Below the pieces are notes generated by a model that saw nothing but the letters and a program-made list of their open reading frames with translations, was not told the origin of the DNA and searched no databases. Positions 8,823 through 17,180 of a stretch of 64,000 nucleotides of DNA are shown here, piece by piece. The stretch is taken from the NCBI GenBank assembly GCA_022072025.1, contig JAJVIP010000014.1:39149-103148 (forward strand). The letters are read 5' to 3'. The translations under genes and the position numbers were made by a program. Source of the stretch: Elusimicrobiota bacterium. Lineage in GTDB: Bacteria; Elusimicrobiota; Elusimicrobia; F11. Position 1 is the first letter of the stretch. Each line of letters starts with the position of its first letter.

Positions 8823-9096
8823 ACTTTTTGCGCATATGTTTATCGAACTTAGCCAAGGACATCGCTTCGCCTCGCTTGGATTGAGCCATCCCTTCTTGAA
8901 TGGAGGAAATCGCTTCGAACTGATCCGCGAGTTCCAAGAGTTTCTGGTAAGAACCCACGTCTTGGACTATAAGAGCAGCTTTCCCATTAACCGTCAACAC
9001 CATGGGGCGCCGACGATGCTTGATCTGCTTGACATAATTCGTTGTATGACGCTTGAAATCGGTCAGAGAATGAATATCTTCGCTAATGTTGAACAT
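8806..9096 (-). CDS. Phd/YefM-family antitoxin
   Basis: 96 aa. FNISEDIHSLTDFKRHTTNYVKQIK followed by RRPMVLTVNGKAALIVQD is the classic Phd/YefM DNA-binding N-terminus; the C-terminal half (EGMAQSKRGEAMSLAKFD) is the toxin-binding tail. I place the start at 9096 (MFNIS) because GGTGAG lies directly upstream; an in-frame ATG at 9111 would include that Shine-Dalgarno. Two palindromes just upstream (9111-9145) suit autorepression by the toxin-antitoxin complex. Confidence 0.88.
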   Translation of the reverse strand: MFNISEDIHSLTDFKRHTTNYVKQIKHRRRPMVLTVNGKAALIVQDVGSYQKLLELADQFEAISSIQEGMAQSKRGEAMSLAKFDKHMRKKYDIPR

Positions 9097-9110
9097 AGAC
9101 TCACCTCGCA

Positions 9111-9145
9111 TCTAATTAGATTTTTATAAGGTGTTATATTAACAC
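9111..9145 (-). promoter_or_regulatory. Palindromic operator pair of the toxin-antitoxin promoter
   Basis: GTGTTATATTAACAC (9131-9145) is a perfect 6-3-6 palindrome, and TCTAATTAGA (9111-9120) is a second one. Read on the minus strand they straddle AT-rich -10-like sequence 15-50 bp before the antitoxin ATG, the usual place for Phd-family operators. Confidence 0.6.
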
Positions 9146-9160
9146 ACGAACGGTCAAAAA

Positions 9161-9343
9161 TCTGGCCTCATCGCCGCCGAGCGCACCTTTTGGGAGAAGG
9201 CTGCCGCCGATTTTGGAATCGGGAAACGAAATCGCATTTCGCCTGGCCCTTCGGCATTTCATCGAGGCGCAAGGAGGGACAAAGCCGTTCAGCAATACCC
9301 CGGCGAAAACGTGGTGAGCATCACCGCCGTCGAATAAGTTGGC
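9161..9343 (+). pseudogene. Possible scrap of an AbiEii-like nucleotidyltransferase joined to the duplicated gene end
   Basis: The frame reads LIAAERTFWEKAAADFGIGK. RTFWEKA is the conserved motif of AbiEii/AbiGii toxins. There is no start codon, and the match is lost within about 15 residues. The same frame then runs into the second copy of the 58-bp repeat ([14 protein letters not shown], stop at 9341-9343). Too short for certainty. Confidence 0.25.
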
Positions 9344-9350
9344 CGGTGGG
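9293..9350 (+). repeat. 58-bp direct repeat, right copy
   Basis: Second copy of 7993-8050 (54 of 58 bases identical by eye). It contains the stop codon and last codons of gpmA on the minus strand. Confidence 0.85.
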
Positions 9351-9920
9351 GTTGGTGTCGTAAAAGAGGGGGACACCGGTGTCGAGGTTCAGGGCGAGGA
9401 CTTGTTCTTTGGTGAGCTTTTCCAATTCCATCACGATGGAGCGCAAGCTGTTGCCATGCGCGGCCACCAGAATGTTTTTTCCCGCCTTTACTTCTGGAAG
9501 GATCTTTGAGTTGAAGTAGGGAAGCGTTCGAGCCGCCGTGTCCTTGAGGCTCTCTCCGTTGGGTGGGGCAATGTCATAACTGCGTCGCCAGATGTGCACT
9601 TGTTCCTCGCCGTATTTTTTTGCGGTGGCGGCTTTGTCCAAGCCTTGCAGGTCCCCGTAATGGCGTTCATTGAGCGCTTTGTCTTTTTCAATGGGGAGGT
9701 TGGTTTGATTGATTTCTTTGAGAATAATCTGAAGGGTTTTTTGGGCCCGTTTAAGTTCTGAGGTGAAGGCCTTGTCGAATTTGAGATCCTTCAACTTTTG
9801 GCCCGCCCCGATGGCTTCTTGTTCGCCCTTCGGGGTCAAGTCGACATCTACCCATCCGGTGAATTTGTTTTCGAGATTCCATTGTGATTGTCCGTGTCGG
9901 ACGAGGACCAGTGTGGCCAT
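9321..9920 (-). CDS. gpmA: 2,3-bisphosphoglycerate-dependent phosphoglycerate mutase
   Basis: Interconverts 3- and 2-phosphoglycerate in glycolysis. 199 aa, slightly shorter than E. coli Gpm[10 protein letters not shown] (residues 7-15) carries the phosphohistidine, followed by [34 protein letters not shown] and [10 protein letters not shown] with the second catalytic histidine, all in family order. The C-terminus ([11 protein letters not shown]) is encoded within the 58-bp repeat shared with the gene at 7411, so the two genes were probably convergent and overlapping before the insertion. It is 12 bp downstream of the PfkB kinase on the same strand. Confidence 0.95.
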   Translation of the reverse strand: MATLVLVRHGQSQWNLENKFTGWVDVDLTPKGEQEAIGAGQKLKDLKFDKAFTSELKRAQKTLQIILKEINQTNLPIEKDKALNERHYGDLQGLDKAATAKKYGEEQVHIWRRSYDIAPPNGESLKDTAARTLPYFNSKILPEVKAGKNILVAAHGNSLRSIVMELEKLTKEQVLALNLDTGVPLFYDTNPTGQLIRRR

Positions 9921-9932
9921 ATTGACTCCTTA

Positions 9933-10886
9933 TTATGAGATGGACATGATGGCCGGTTTAAAAGACGTTGTATGGTCGGCCGGCTCAAAATGGGTGAAGG
10001 TTTTGAATTTGTTGTAACGGTCCACAATGTCGCTCTGTTGAAGACGCGTGAGTCGGTCCAAACTGAAGGATTCCACGTTAAAGGACGCCATCACCGTTCC
10101 GAAAATAACCGATTTCCGCAGGGCCGTTTCATCCCAAAAATTGCCGTTCACGGCGAGCGAAGAAAAGAATCCGCCCGCGAAACAATCGCCGGCGCCGGTG
10201 GGGTCGAACACATCTTCAACTGGGTAAGCGGGGGAAATAAAGAAGAAGTCATTGGTGAAAAGAATGGCCCCATGTTCGCCCTTTTTGATCACCACCACGC
10301 GGGGGCCCCGTTTAAGCAAATCGTATCCGGCTTTGATGAGGTTGGTGATGCCTGTTAATTGCCGGGCCTCACCATCATTGAGGAGGAAGATGTCCACCTT
10401 TTTTAGAAGTTTATTCAAACTTTCGGATTTGAGGCCAATCCACAAATTCATGGTGTCGCACCCCACCAACTGGGGGGATTTAATTTGGTTGAGCACTTCC
10501 AATTGGAGATCCGGGTCGATGTTGGCCAAAAAGACGTGGGGTGTGGTGGTGTGGCTGGCCGGAACTTTCGGCTGAAAGGACTGAAACACATTGAGTTCCG
10601 TGTTGAGGGTGCGGGCCGCGTTCATGTCGGTCTCGTAAAGCCCTGTCCAACGAAACGTTTTGCCGGGGGCGGTTTCAAGTCCATCTGTTGAAATGCCGCG
10701 CTGGGTGAGCAGGCTGATATGGTCCTTTGGGAAGTCCGTTCCCACCACGGCTACGAGCCGGACGGGGGCGAAAAAACTGGCGGCGTACGAAAAATACGTG
10801 GCCGACCCTCCCAAAGCTTCTTTGACCTCGCCAAAAGGGGTCTTGATTGAATCGAGCGCGACCGAACCCACAACCAAAATTGACAT
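9933..10886 (-). CDS. PfkB-family sugar kinase
   Basis: 317-aa cytoplasmic kinase of the ribokinase family. The N-terminal LGGSATYFSYAA is the substrate glycine motif (PfkB signature 1), and DPTGAGDCFAGGF is signature 2 with the catalytic aspartate and anion hole. FLLNDGEARQLTG lies where adenosine-kinase-like members carry their N-D-E segment. It forms a two-gene operon with gpmA, which suggests a role in carbohydrate flow, but the sugar cannot be read from sequence. The final 30 residues look non-conserved. Confidence 0.85.
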   Translation of the reverse strand: MSILVVGSVALDSIKTPFGEVKEALGGSATYFSYAASFFAPVRLVAVVGTDFPKDHISLLTQRGISTDGLETAPGKTFRWTGLYETDMNAARTLNTELNVFQSFQPKVPASHTTTPHVFLANIDPDLQLEVLNQIKSPQLVGCDTMNLWIGLKSESLNKLLKKVDIFLLNDGEARQLTGITNLIKAGYDLLKRGPRVVVIKKGEHGAILFTNDFFFISPAYPVEDVFDPTGAGDCFAGGFFSSLAVNGNFWDETALRKSVIFGTVMASFNVESFSLDRLTRLQQSDIVDRYNKFKTFTHFEPADHTTSFKPAIMSIS

Positions 10887-10946
10887 AAACTGAATCTCCT
10901 ATTTAAAAAATTTGTGTCGTATGAGCGTCTTGAGTGCCTCTTGATT

Positions 10947-11116
10947 CGTCATCCCGGCCCTTTTGTTAGAAGGTGCGGATGATAAGGAGAGCATAAGCCG
11001 GGATCCATCTTTTCCAGAAGATGAGGGGGTCTTCACCCCCTTCGCGGGAACGGCTGGATCCCGGCTTATCCGCTTGTCCACAATGGCGTCATTTCTGAAG
11101 AAGGGCCGGGATGACG
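10947..11116. repeat. Palindromic repeat element, 170 bp
   Basis: Ends CGTCATCCCGGCCCTT and AAGGGCCGGGATGACG form a perfect 16-bp inverted repeat. Inside it, TAAGCCGGGATCCA (10994-11007) pairs with TGGATCCCGGCTTA (11055-11068). The element sits in the intergenic space 10887-11267 between divergent genes and is a relative of the repeats at 14.9, 17.2, 38.0, 48.5 and 49.0 kb. Confidence 0.8.
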
Positions 11117-11233
11117 GTGCCCTTTGCTCATCACTTGAAACGCGCAAGAGATACAAAAATTTCGAGGAGATTTACCATATTCCACTGTCACACAGAAACT
11201 ATTTGGTTGTCCTGGAAAAATTTCGAATGGTTC

Positions 11234-11242
11234 TGTTATACT
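11234..11242 (+). promoter_or_regulatory. Extended -10 promoter for the TPR-exbB operon
   Basis: TGTTATACT (TG, one base, TATACT) gives an extended -10 box 26 bp before the ATG at 11268. No convincing -35 box at normal spacing. The leader would be about 19 bases with no Shine-Dalgarno. Confidence 0.45.
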
Positions 11243-11267
11243 GGCTCAAGTTGCCTGCGCAATAAAA

Positions 11268-14267
11268 ATGACACGTCAAACTAAACCAAATACATTATGG
11301 CTCTCACTGTTCCTGCTGATCGGTGTTCACAGCTCCATTCACGGTAAACGGTTTATTCCCAATCGAAAATCTGAAAAACATGAAGTGAATTTCAGGTCCA
11401 CAGATCCCAAATCTTTTTACAAATCTCTTTCGTTTCTTCTTGAGCAGCAACCCCCCGACCAGGTGAACACCATCAACGCGCGGGCGACCATGGCGGAGTT
11501 GTTGTTTGAAACCGAAAATTACCGCGAAGCGGCCCAGATTTTTTTGCAGTTAACCGAGGCTCCGTTGGCGGATATCTACAAGCTCTCCAGTTTTCAATAC
11601 CGGCTCGCGGAGTGTTATTTTTACATGGGGCTTTACGGCGAATCCTATGATCAATTTTCCAATGTCCGAAAAGAGGGGCACATCTCTTTGCAGGCGGAGG
11701 CGACCTTGGGGATGGCCATGGCCGCCTTGGCGCAGGGGAATCGGTCCAGCGCTCAAGCCCACCTCGATATTCTGCTTCTCGAAAATGAGTATTACAAAAC
11801 CTACGCGCGGGCGCTGTACCCCTCCGGGATCATGCTTTTCCAAAATGATCAATATCAACGCAGTCTGGCCTTCTTCGAAAAGGATCTGGAGGATCCCAAA
11901 AATCTTTATTTCGCGGGATTGGCCTATCGGCGCATGGGACAATCGTCCAAGGGACTGGCCAATTTTCAGAAATTAACCCAAAAATTCCCCGGGACGGTTT
12001 GGGCCCAGCGTGGAGCTTTTGAAGTGGCCGAAACCTATTACCAACAACAGGATTATCCGCTGGCCTTCCAAAGTTTTCAGCGTTGGCTCAGCGAATTTCC
12101 CAATGGAACGCTGCAAGTGGAGGCCCAATTCCGCATGGCTTGCGCGGACATGCGCCGTCAGCACTATCAAGAAGTCATCAATCGCTTGGAGCCGCTTTCG
12201 AAGTTGGATTTACATCCTTCGATGGCGGATCGAATCCGGCAATTGGTCACGGAATCTTGGGTACAGATGGACCGCATTCCTGAGTTGGTCGCCAGTATCC
12301 GGAAAAAAGGGCGATCACGCGACCGAACCCCAGATGAAAATTATCAGTTGATGTGGGCCTTGGCCGCGCTTGGCAAATATCAAGAGGCCTTGGCGGCTTC
12401 AGAAGAAGGGCTGGGCAACTTTTTTGATGCCGAGCTCACCCCGAAAATTTTGTTGGTTCAAGGATTTTGTTACGACAAAGTGGGGCGTCCGGCAGAAGCC
12501 TTGGCGGCCTATCAGACCGTCGTTGACCGATTTCCTAAATCCGCCTATTCCGCGCGGGCCCTCCATTTGATGGCTCTTTCCTATGTGAAAGCGCAGAGAT
12601 GGCAGGAACTTGTGACCCATGTGTACCATCATTGGGCCAATTTGCCCGCCGACATACGGGAAAAATATCCGGAAGTGGAATTCTGGGTGACAGAAGGCCA
12701 GTTAACCCTGGGGAATTTCGAACTTTCTCAAAAACGATATCAACAATATCTTTCTGCCGCGCCTGATTCTCCGTTAACCCCTTACGCCTATCTGGGGTTG
12801 GGGGTGGCCCAGGCGCAAAATGGGCAATTGGACCAGGGGTTTCAAACCTTGCAGCAATTCGCGGCGATCGCCAAACAGAAAAACAAACCCGAATGGCTGG
12901 CTTTGGCCACGCTCCAATCAGGAAATATTTTTTTCAATCAGAAAAAATATGAACAAGCGATTGGCTATTTCCGCACTTTTCAAACCGATTACCCGAAGGA
13001 TATTCGGGTCCCTCAGGCCATGTTTCAAGAAGCCCAGGCTCTCTACCGGCTTGAATATTACACCGACGCGGTGAGCGTATGGAACAAATTGGCGGACAAA
13101 TATCCGGATCACATCCTGACTGAAAAGGCCCGGTTCCAATCCGCTCGGACATTGTTTGATTTGGGGGAAAGCACCGCCGCTGTTCAAGCCTTTCAGGTTT
13201 TCATCGTCAAGCATCCCACCAGCGATCGGCTCAAAGAGGCGCGCCTCCAATTGGCGCATTGCTACTACAACGCCGGCAATTATAAAGAGGCCATTCCCCG
13301 CTACCAAGAATTTTTGCTTCTTTATCCCGCGGCCGAAGAGGTGGCCAGCGTGCAAGATTTCCTGCAAATGTCCTATGTGCAGGGCGGGAAGTCGGAGTCT
13401 GAAATTGAAGAGTTGACCAAGGGGCAAGCCAAGTCCCAGGTATTGGCTGATTTGTATTGGGACAAAGGCGCGAAGGCCTACAATGATAAGGACTACAAAA
13501 CGGCCTTGGGATATTTTGAAAAAATCCTCATTGAATTCCCGGCCAGCAGTTTGGCGGCGCAGGCCTCGTTCTACCGGGCGGAATCCTTTTTCTTACAAGA
13601 AAAGAATGAAGAATCCGTGTCGGCCTATAAAAACTTTTTGGCCCAGTTTCCCAATGATGAGCAGGTTCCCACGGCGATGTTTCGTCTGGGGGTGAGTTTG
13701 TTTAATTTGAATCGTTTTGATGAATCCGCCATGACTTTTGAAAGTTTGGTGCAGAAATTTCCAGACGATCCCTTGTCCTCGCAAGCCGCTGAAAACATCC
13801 CGCTCGCCTATGCAAAAGTTGGGAAGACGGCGGATTCCGAAAAAGCCTTTGAGGCGCTTCTGGGCCGCACCACCGATCCATCCAAAAAGGCCCAGTTGAA
13901 CCTTCAATTGGCGCAAATCAAAGAACAAAATGGAGCGGCGGCGGAAGCCATTGGTTATTACGAGCGGGTGGAACCTTCTAGACCTGAGTTTGCTCAAGCC
14001 ATGTATGGCGTGGGGAACTTGTACAGCAGAGCCGGCCAAAACGATATGGAAATGAGCGCCTACGAAAAGCTCTTAACGTTTCAACCCAAAGACGACGCCT
14101 ACCGGATCGCCGCCTTGAGCCGGTTGGCTGAACTTTATATTGGGCAAGGCCAAGCCCAGAAAGCCCTTTCGACGTACAAAGATGTGGTAGAGAATGCCAA
14201 AGATGAAACGGCCTTATCGAATGCCCGTTCACGGATCGAAGAGCTGCAAAAGGTTCTCGCAAACTAG
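11268..14267 (+). CDS. Giant exported tetratricopeptide-repeat protein of a Tol/Ton-like operon
   Basis: 999 aa: an N-terminal hydrophobic signal (about residues 9-26) and then TPR units across almost the whole length, each showing the alternating small/large pattern with P-A-x-A/F-x-L-G spacing (e.g. KYEQAIGYFRTFQTDYP, DYKTALGYFEKILIEFP). It resembles a hugely expanded CpoB/YbgF or BamD-type periplasmic scaffold. It lies 8 bp before exbB and starts the operon, so it likely organises the ExbB-ExbD-TonB machine or its outer-membrane partner. No catalytic motif is seen. Confidence 0.8.
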   Translation: MTRQTKPNTLWLSLFLLIGVHSSIHGKRFIPNRKSEKHEVNFRSTDPKSFYKSLSFLLEQQPPDQVNTINARATMAELLFETENYREAAQIFLQLTEAPLADIYKLSSFQYRLAECYFYMGLYGESYDQFSNVRKEGHISLQAEATLGMAMAALAQGNRSSAQAHLDILLLENEYYKTYARALYPSGIMLFQNDQYQRSLAFFEKDLEDPKNLYFAGLAYRRMGQSSKGLANFQKLTQKFPGTVWAQRGAFEVAETYYQQQDYPLAFQSFQRWLSEFPNGTLQVEAQFRMACADMRRQHYQEVINRLEPLSKLDLHPSMADRIRQLVTESWVQMDRIPELVASIRKKGRSRDRTPDENYQLMWALAALGKYQEALAASEEGLGNFFDAELTPKILLVQGFCYDKVGRPAEALAAYQTVVDRFPKSAYSARALHLMALSYVKAQRWQELVTHVYHHWANLPADIREKYPEVEFWVTEGQLTLGNFELSQKRYQQYLSAAPDSPLTPYAYLGLGVAQAQNGQLDQGFQTLQQFAAIAKQKNKPEWLALATLQSGNIFFNQKKYEQAIGYFRTFQTDYPKDIRVPQAMFQEAQALYRLEYYTDAVSVWNKLADKYPDHILTEKARFQSARTLFDLGESTAAVQAFQVFIVKHPTSDRLKEARLQLAHCYYNAGNYKEAIPRYQEFLLLYPAAEEVASVQDFLQMSYVQGGKSESEIEELTKGQAKSQVLADLYWDKGAKAYNDKDYKTALGYFEKILIEFPASSLAAQASFYRAESFFLQEKNEESVSAYKNFLAQFPNDEQVPTAMFRLGVSLFNLNRFDESAMTFESLVQKFPDDPLSSQAAENIPLAYAKVGKTADSEKAFEALLGRTTDPSKKAQLNLQLAQIKEQNGAAAEAIGYYERVEPSRPEFAQAMYGVGNLYSRAGQNDMEMSAYEKLLTFQPKDDAYRIAALSRLAELYIGQGQAQKALSTYKDVVENAKDETALSNARSRIEELQKVLAN

Positions 14268-14275
14268 GAGGAAAG

Positions 14276-14890
14276 ATGCATCCGCTTACATTTAAAGAAA
14301 TTATGTCGGTGAGTATTGTTTTGCCGGTGCTGATGGTGCTGTCTGTTATTTGCATCACAGTGATGATTGAGAGAATGATTTTTTTCTTCCGGTTTGCTCG
14401 CGTCAATACGCACTTGTTGGACCGAGTTCGCACTTTTGTGAAGGCCGGGAAAATGGCGGAGGCTAAAAATGAGGCCTTGCGGAAAAAAGGGCTTATTCCT
14501 GAAGCCATCGCGGCGCAAATCGACGCGATGCACCTGCCGCGCTATGAACGGGAAAGTTTGGTTCTTTTTTATCACCAGAGACTTCAGTCCCTTTTACAAA
14601 GGCGGTTGTGGATTTTTGGAACACTCAGTTTTATCTGCCCGCTCATTGGACTCTTGGGAACCGTGTTGGGTGTGATGCGCTCATTCCGCGATTTGGCCAT
14701 CTCTGGTTCCGGCGGACCGACCATTGTGGCGGCGGGTATTTCAGAAGCGTTGATCGCGACCGCCGGCGGAATTGCGGTCGCTATTACCGCGGCCATCATT
14801 TACAACTGGTTTAACATATGGATGAAGAACACGCTGACCAACAGCGATATTTTCGGTCAAGAGATGATATTCCTGACCAGCGGAAAATAA
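14276..14890 (+). CDS. MotA/TolQ/ExbB proton-channel protein
   Basis: 204-aa inner-membrane protein with three membrane helices: residues about 10-30, and a pair after the cytoplasmic helical loop (LWIFGTLSFICPLIGLLGTVLGVM and the EALIATAGGIAVAITAAII helix). The GLLGTVLGVMRSF and ATAGGIAVAI motifs are diagnostic of ExbB/TolQ. It forms the proton channel with the ExbD proteins downstream. GGAGGAAAG lies upstream of the ATG. In this Tol/Ton family it could be named exbB or tolQ; context does not decide. Confidence 0.92.
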   Translation: MHPLTFKEIMSVSIVLPVLMVLSVICITVMIERMIFFFRFARVNTHLLDRVRTFVKAGKMAEAKNEALRKKGLIPEAIAAQIDAMHLPRYERESLVLFYHQRLQSLLQRRLWIFGTLSFICPLIGLLGTVLGVMRSFRDLAISGSGGPTIVAAGISEALIATAGGIAVAITAAIIYNWFNIWMKNTLTNSDIFGQEMIFLTSGK

Positions 14891-14896
14891 TACAAA

Positions 14897-14936
14897 CGTC
14901 GTCGCCCCGGCATGTTTCTTGGCCGGGGCCCAGGTT
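14897..14936. repeat. Half copy of the palindromic repeat in the exbB-exbD gap
   Basis: CGTCGTCGCCCCGGCATG, then TTGGCCGGGGCCCAGGTT, are the left half of the family; the right half is missing. The remaining 14937-15036 holds no gene. It contains GAGGAGAG just before the exbD start, the only functional site I see. Confidence 0.75.
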
Positions 14937-15036
14937 CGAACGGGTGGCAAACTGAGGCTCCGGACAGAGGAATGCTGGAGCAAGCAGTGAGAGTCGAAAA
15001 GGTGGTTTGGCAGGTCATAAATGAGGAGAGATAGAT

Positions 15037-15471
15037 ATGTCGGAAATGATGACAGATGAAGGAGGCGAGACAGAAACCATCAACGTGGTTCCGTTGGCGG
15101 ACCTGTCGTTGGTGCTCCTTATTATCCTCATGGTGCTTTCCCCCATGGTGATGTCATCCATGATTCGGGTTCAAACACCACGCCTTGAGAAAGTTAAAGC
15201 CACGAAAAAGGCAGTCCAGGAAAAAACACCGGATCCGCTTCTCATAAAAATCACGTCGCAGGGTTTGTTTCTCAACAACAACCCCATTGAGTCCGAGCAA
15301 TTCTTGGCCGAGCAACTCGCGATAAAAATTTCCGATGAACCCACGCGGGCGGTGATTGTGTCAGCTGACGATAATATTGAAGTGGGGGCCGTGGTCCATT
15401 TGCTGGACTTGGCCAAACAACATGGAGCCAGCAAGGTGTCTTTATTAAAAGGAGGGCCAACGGGATCATGA
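15037..15471 (+). CDS. ExbD/TolR-family protein 1
   Basis: 144 aa. A short cytoplasmic N-terminus, one membrane helix (LADLSLVLLIILMVLSPMV) carrying the conserved aspartate of the proton path, and a periplasmic domain with DEPTRAVIVSADDNIEVGAVVHLLD matching the C-terminal ExbD fold. GAGGAGAG precedes the ATG. Its stop overlaps the next exbD start (ATGA). Confidence 0.92.
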   Translation: MSEMMTDEGGETETINVVPLADLSLVLLIILMVLSPMVMSSMIRVQTPRLEKVKATKKAVQEKTPDPLLIKITSQGLFLNNNPIESEQFLAEQLAIKISDEPTRAVIVSADDNIEVGAVVHLLDLAKQHGASKVSLLKGGPTGS

Positions 15472-15884
15472 AAATGAACGCGCTATTATCAGAAGAACCC
15501 ACCATCGCCGGCGTCAATATTGTGCCGGTGATCGACTTGTGTTTGGTCCTCCTGATTATTTTGATGGTTACCTCCCCTCTTCTTGAAACGGCGGATTTGC
15601 CGGTCAAATTGCCTCAAGCCTCCACCATTGAAAGCAAGGACCGAAATATATCGGTCACCTATTCGCCTGACGGACGGATGGCCATCAACACGGACATGGT
15701 GGAGCCTGAGAACTTTGTTCCAGCTTTGCGAAAGCTGTTGATCGAAGACCCTGAGATTTTGGTTATTTTGCGGGTGGACCGCGCGGCGACCTATGGAACT
15801 CTCACGGATCTTATTGCGGAATGTAAAAAGGCCGGAGCGTCCAATATTTCAATCGGAACGGAACAAACAAAACCCAATGGCTAA
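15468..15884 (+). CDS. ExbD/TolR-family protein 2
   Basis: 138 aa, a paralogue of the preceding gene. INIVPVIDLCLVLLIILMVTSPLL includes the channel-facing Asp in the membrane helix, then a periplasmic domain with EDPEILVILRVDRAATYGTLTDLI. Two different ExbD proteins beside one ExbB and one TonB suggest a hetero-oligomeric stator. The start overlaps the previous gene by 4 bp and the stop overlaps the TonB start by 8 bp. Confidence 0.92.
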   Translation: MKMNALLSEEPTIAGVNIVPVIDLCLVLLIILMVTSPLLETADLPVKLPQASTIESKDRNISVTYSPDGRMAINTDMVEPENFVPALRKLLIEDPEILVILRVDRAATYGTLTDLIAECKKAGASNISIGTEQTKPNG

Positions 15885-17178
15885 AACAGCAACCCCCATC
15901 GACTTCGGTAAAAGTTGGAACAACCAAGGCCCTTCGTTTGGCTTGGATGTGATGAGTTTTATTTTTGCCTTGGTCATGCATATCCCACTATTCTTTATGA
16001 AATTCGATGCGCATAAAAAATCCATCGATCGGCCTTCCGAACGATTGGTCTCGGTTGATCTTATTGAGCCGGAGAAGCCCAAACCCGTGGAAGTGCAGGC
16101 GCCGCCTCCGCCGGTGGTCAAAGAGGCCAGTTTGATGGAGAAACTAAAGGCGTTGGTCAAAAAAGAGCCACCCCCACCGCCTCCTTTGGACCCCAAACCT
16201 TTACCGGAAAAATTATTGGAAGCCCCCAAACCGTTGCCGCTTCAGGCCAAACTCGACATGCCGGAAAAAATTCAACCCACCTTGGCCACGAAAAGTGGAT
16301 TTCAGACAAAAGCCGATCCGAAATTGGTTAATGAGGCCAAGTTGGCCATGAATGCGCCAGTGCCGGGCATTGCTCCTCTTTCCGCCCAGAAACTCGGAAC
16401 CATCGATGACCGTTCCGCGGTGAAATCCAACAAAGGATCGTTTCAGTTGGGAAAAGGAGATGTGGTGAAGTCGATTGGAGGAGACGGCCCCAGTATTTCG
16501 GGCGCGGCGGCGCCGGTGGTGTCCATTCGGACGGGGTCCAAAGCCACAACGGAAAATTTTTCAGCGCCGGTTACCCAGAAAACAGACAAGGGACGGATCG
16601 GAGCGGTGCCCCCGGTGGGGTTGGGAGGCGCTCCTCAATTGGGATTGCGCGATTCCATCATTGCCCGGGATGCTGGCGCGAACCAAATTAACACAGGGAG
16701 CCGATCGGGGGGCGTGCCCGGGGGCGTTCCGGGAGGTATTCCCGGCGGAACGGGAGTAAAAAAAGACGCGGGCAAATCATTTCAAGCGGTCCCGACCCCG
16801 GGAGTTTCGGGTGGCACGGGATTGGGAACAGCGAATTCAGCGGCACCGGTGGTGGCGTCACTCCCCAAGAAAAAAGAGAAACCTTCTCTGTTTGTTATAT
16901 CCGGACCTCTTAAAGACAGAAAAATTGAGAAACAAGTTCCCCCTGAATATCCGGATTGGGCGCAAGCGCAAGGAATTTCGGCTTCGGTTCTGCTGGAATT
17001 TACCGTGGATCCCAATGGATTTGTTAAAAATCTAATTGTTGTTCGTAAAACCTCTGGTTATCCTAAGCTTGATGACACGGCCATCGCCGCTTTGCGGAAG
17101 TGGAAATTTGCTCCGCTCACCGATGGAGCCAATCGAGAAGAAGTGGGATACATTACGTTCAATTACTCTTTGAGTTAA
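15877..17178 (+). CDS. TonB-family energy transducer
   Basis: 433 aa. The start is the ATG at 15877 (MAKTATPIDFGKSW), overlapping the exbD stop; an in-frame ATG further up lies inside exbD. A membrane anchor (about residues 20-42) is followed by a long proline/lysine linker (PPPPPVVKEA and KKEPPPPPPLDPKP types), a Gly-rich spacer with GVPGGVPGGIPGG, and a C-terminal TonB domain (VPPEYPDWAQAQGISASVLL, then WKFAPLTDG). It transmits proton-motive force to an outer-membrane receptor. No receptor lies in the window. Confidence 0.92.
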   Translation: MAKTATPIDFGKSWNNQGPSFGLDVMSFIFALVMHIPLFFMKFDAHKKSIDRPSERLVSVDLIEPEKPKPVEVQAPPPPVVKEASLMEKLKALVKKEPPPPPPLDPKPLPEKLLEAPKPLPLQAKLDMPEKIQPTLATKSGFQTKADPKLVNEAKLAMNAPVPGIAPLSAQKLGTIDDRSAVKSNKGSFQLGKGDVVKSIGGDGPSISGAAAPVVSIRTGSKATTENFSAPVTQKTDKGRIGAVPPVGLGGAPQLGLRDSIIARDAGANQINTGSRSGGVPGGVPGGIPGGTGVKKDAGKSFQAVPTPGVSGGTGLGTANSAAPVVASLPKKKEKPSLFVISGPLKDRKIEKQVPPEYPDWAQAQGISASVLLEFTVDPNGFVKNLIVVRKTSGYPKLDDTAIAALRKWKFAPLTDGANREEVGYITFNYSLS

Positions 17179-17180
17179 AT

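Noticed and set aside
9134-9376. 80-codon minus-strand frame over the right 58-bp repeat
   Set aside because: It overlaps gpmA in another frame and has no domain or ribosome-binding site.
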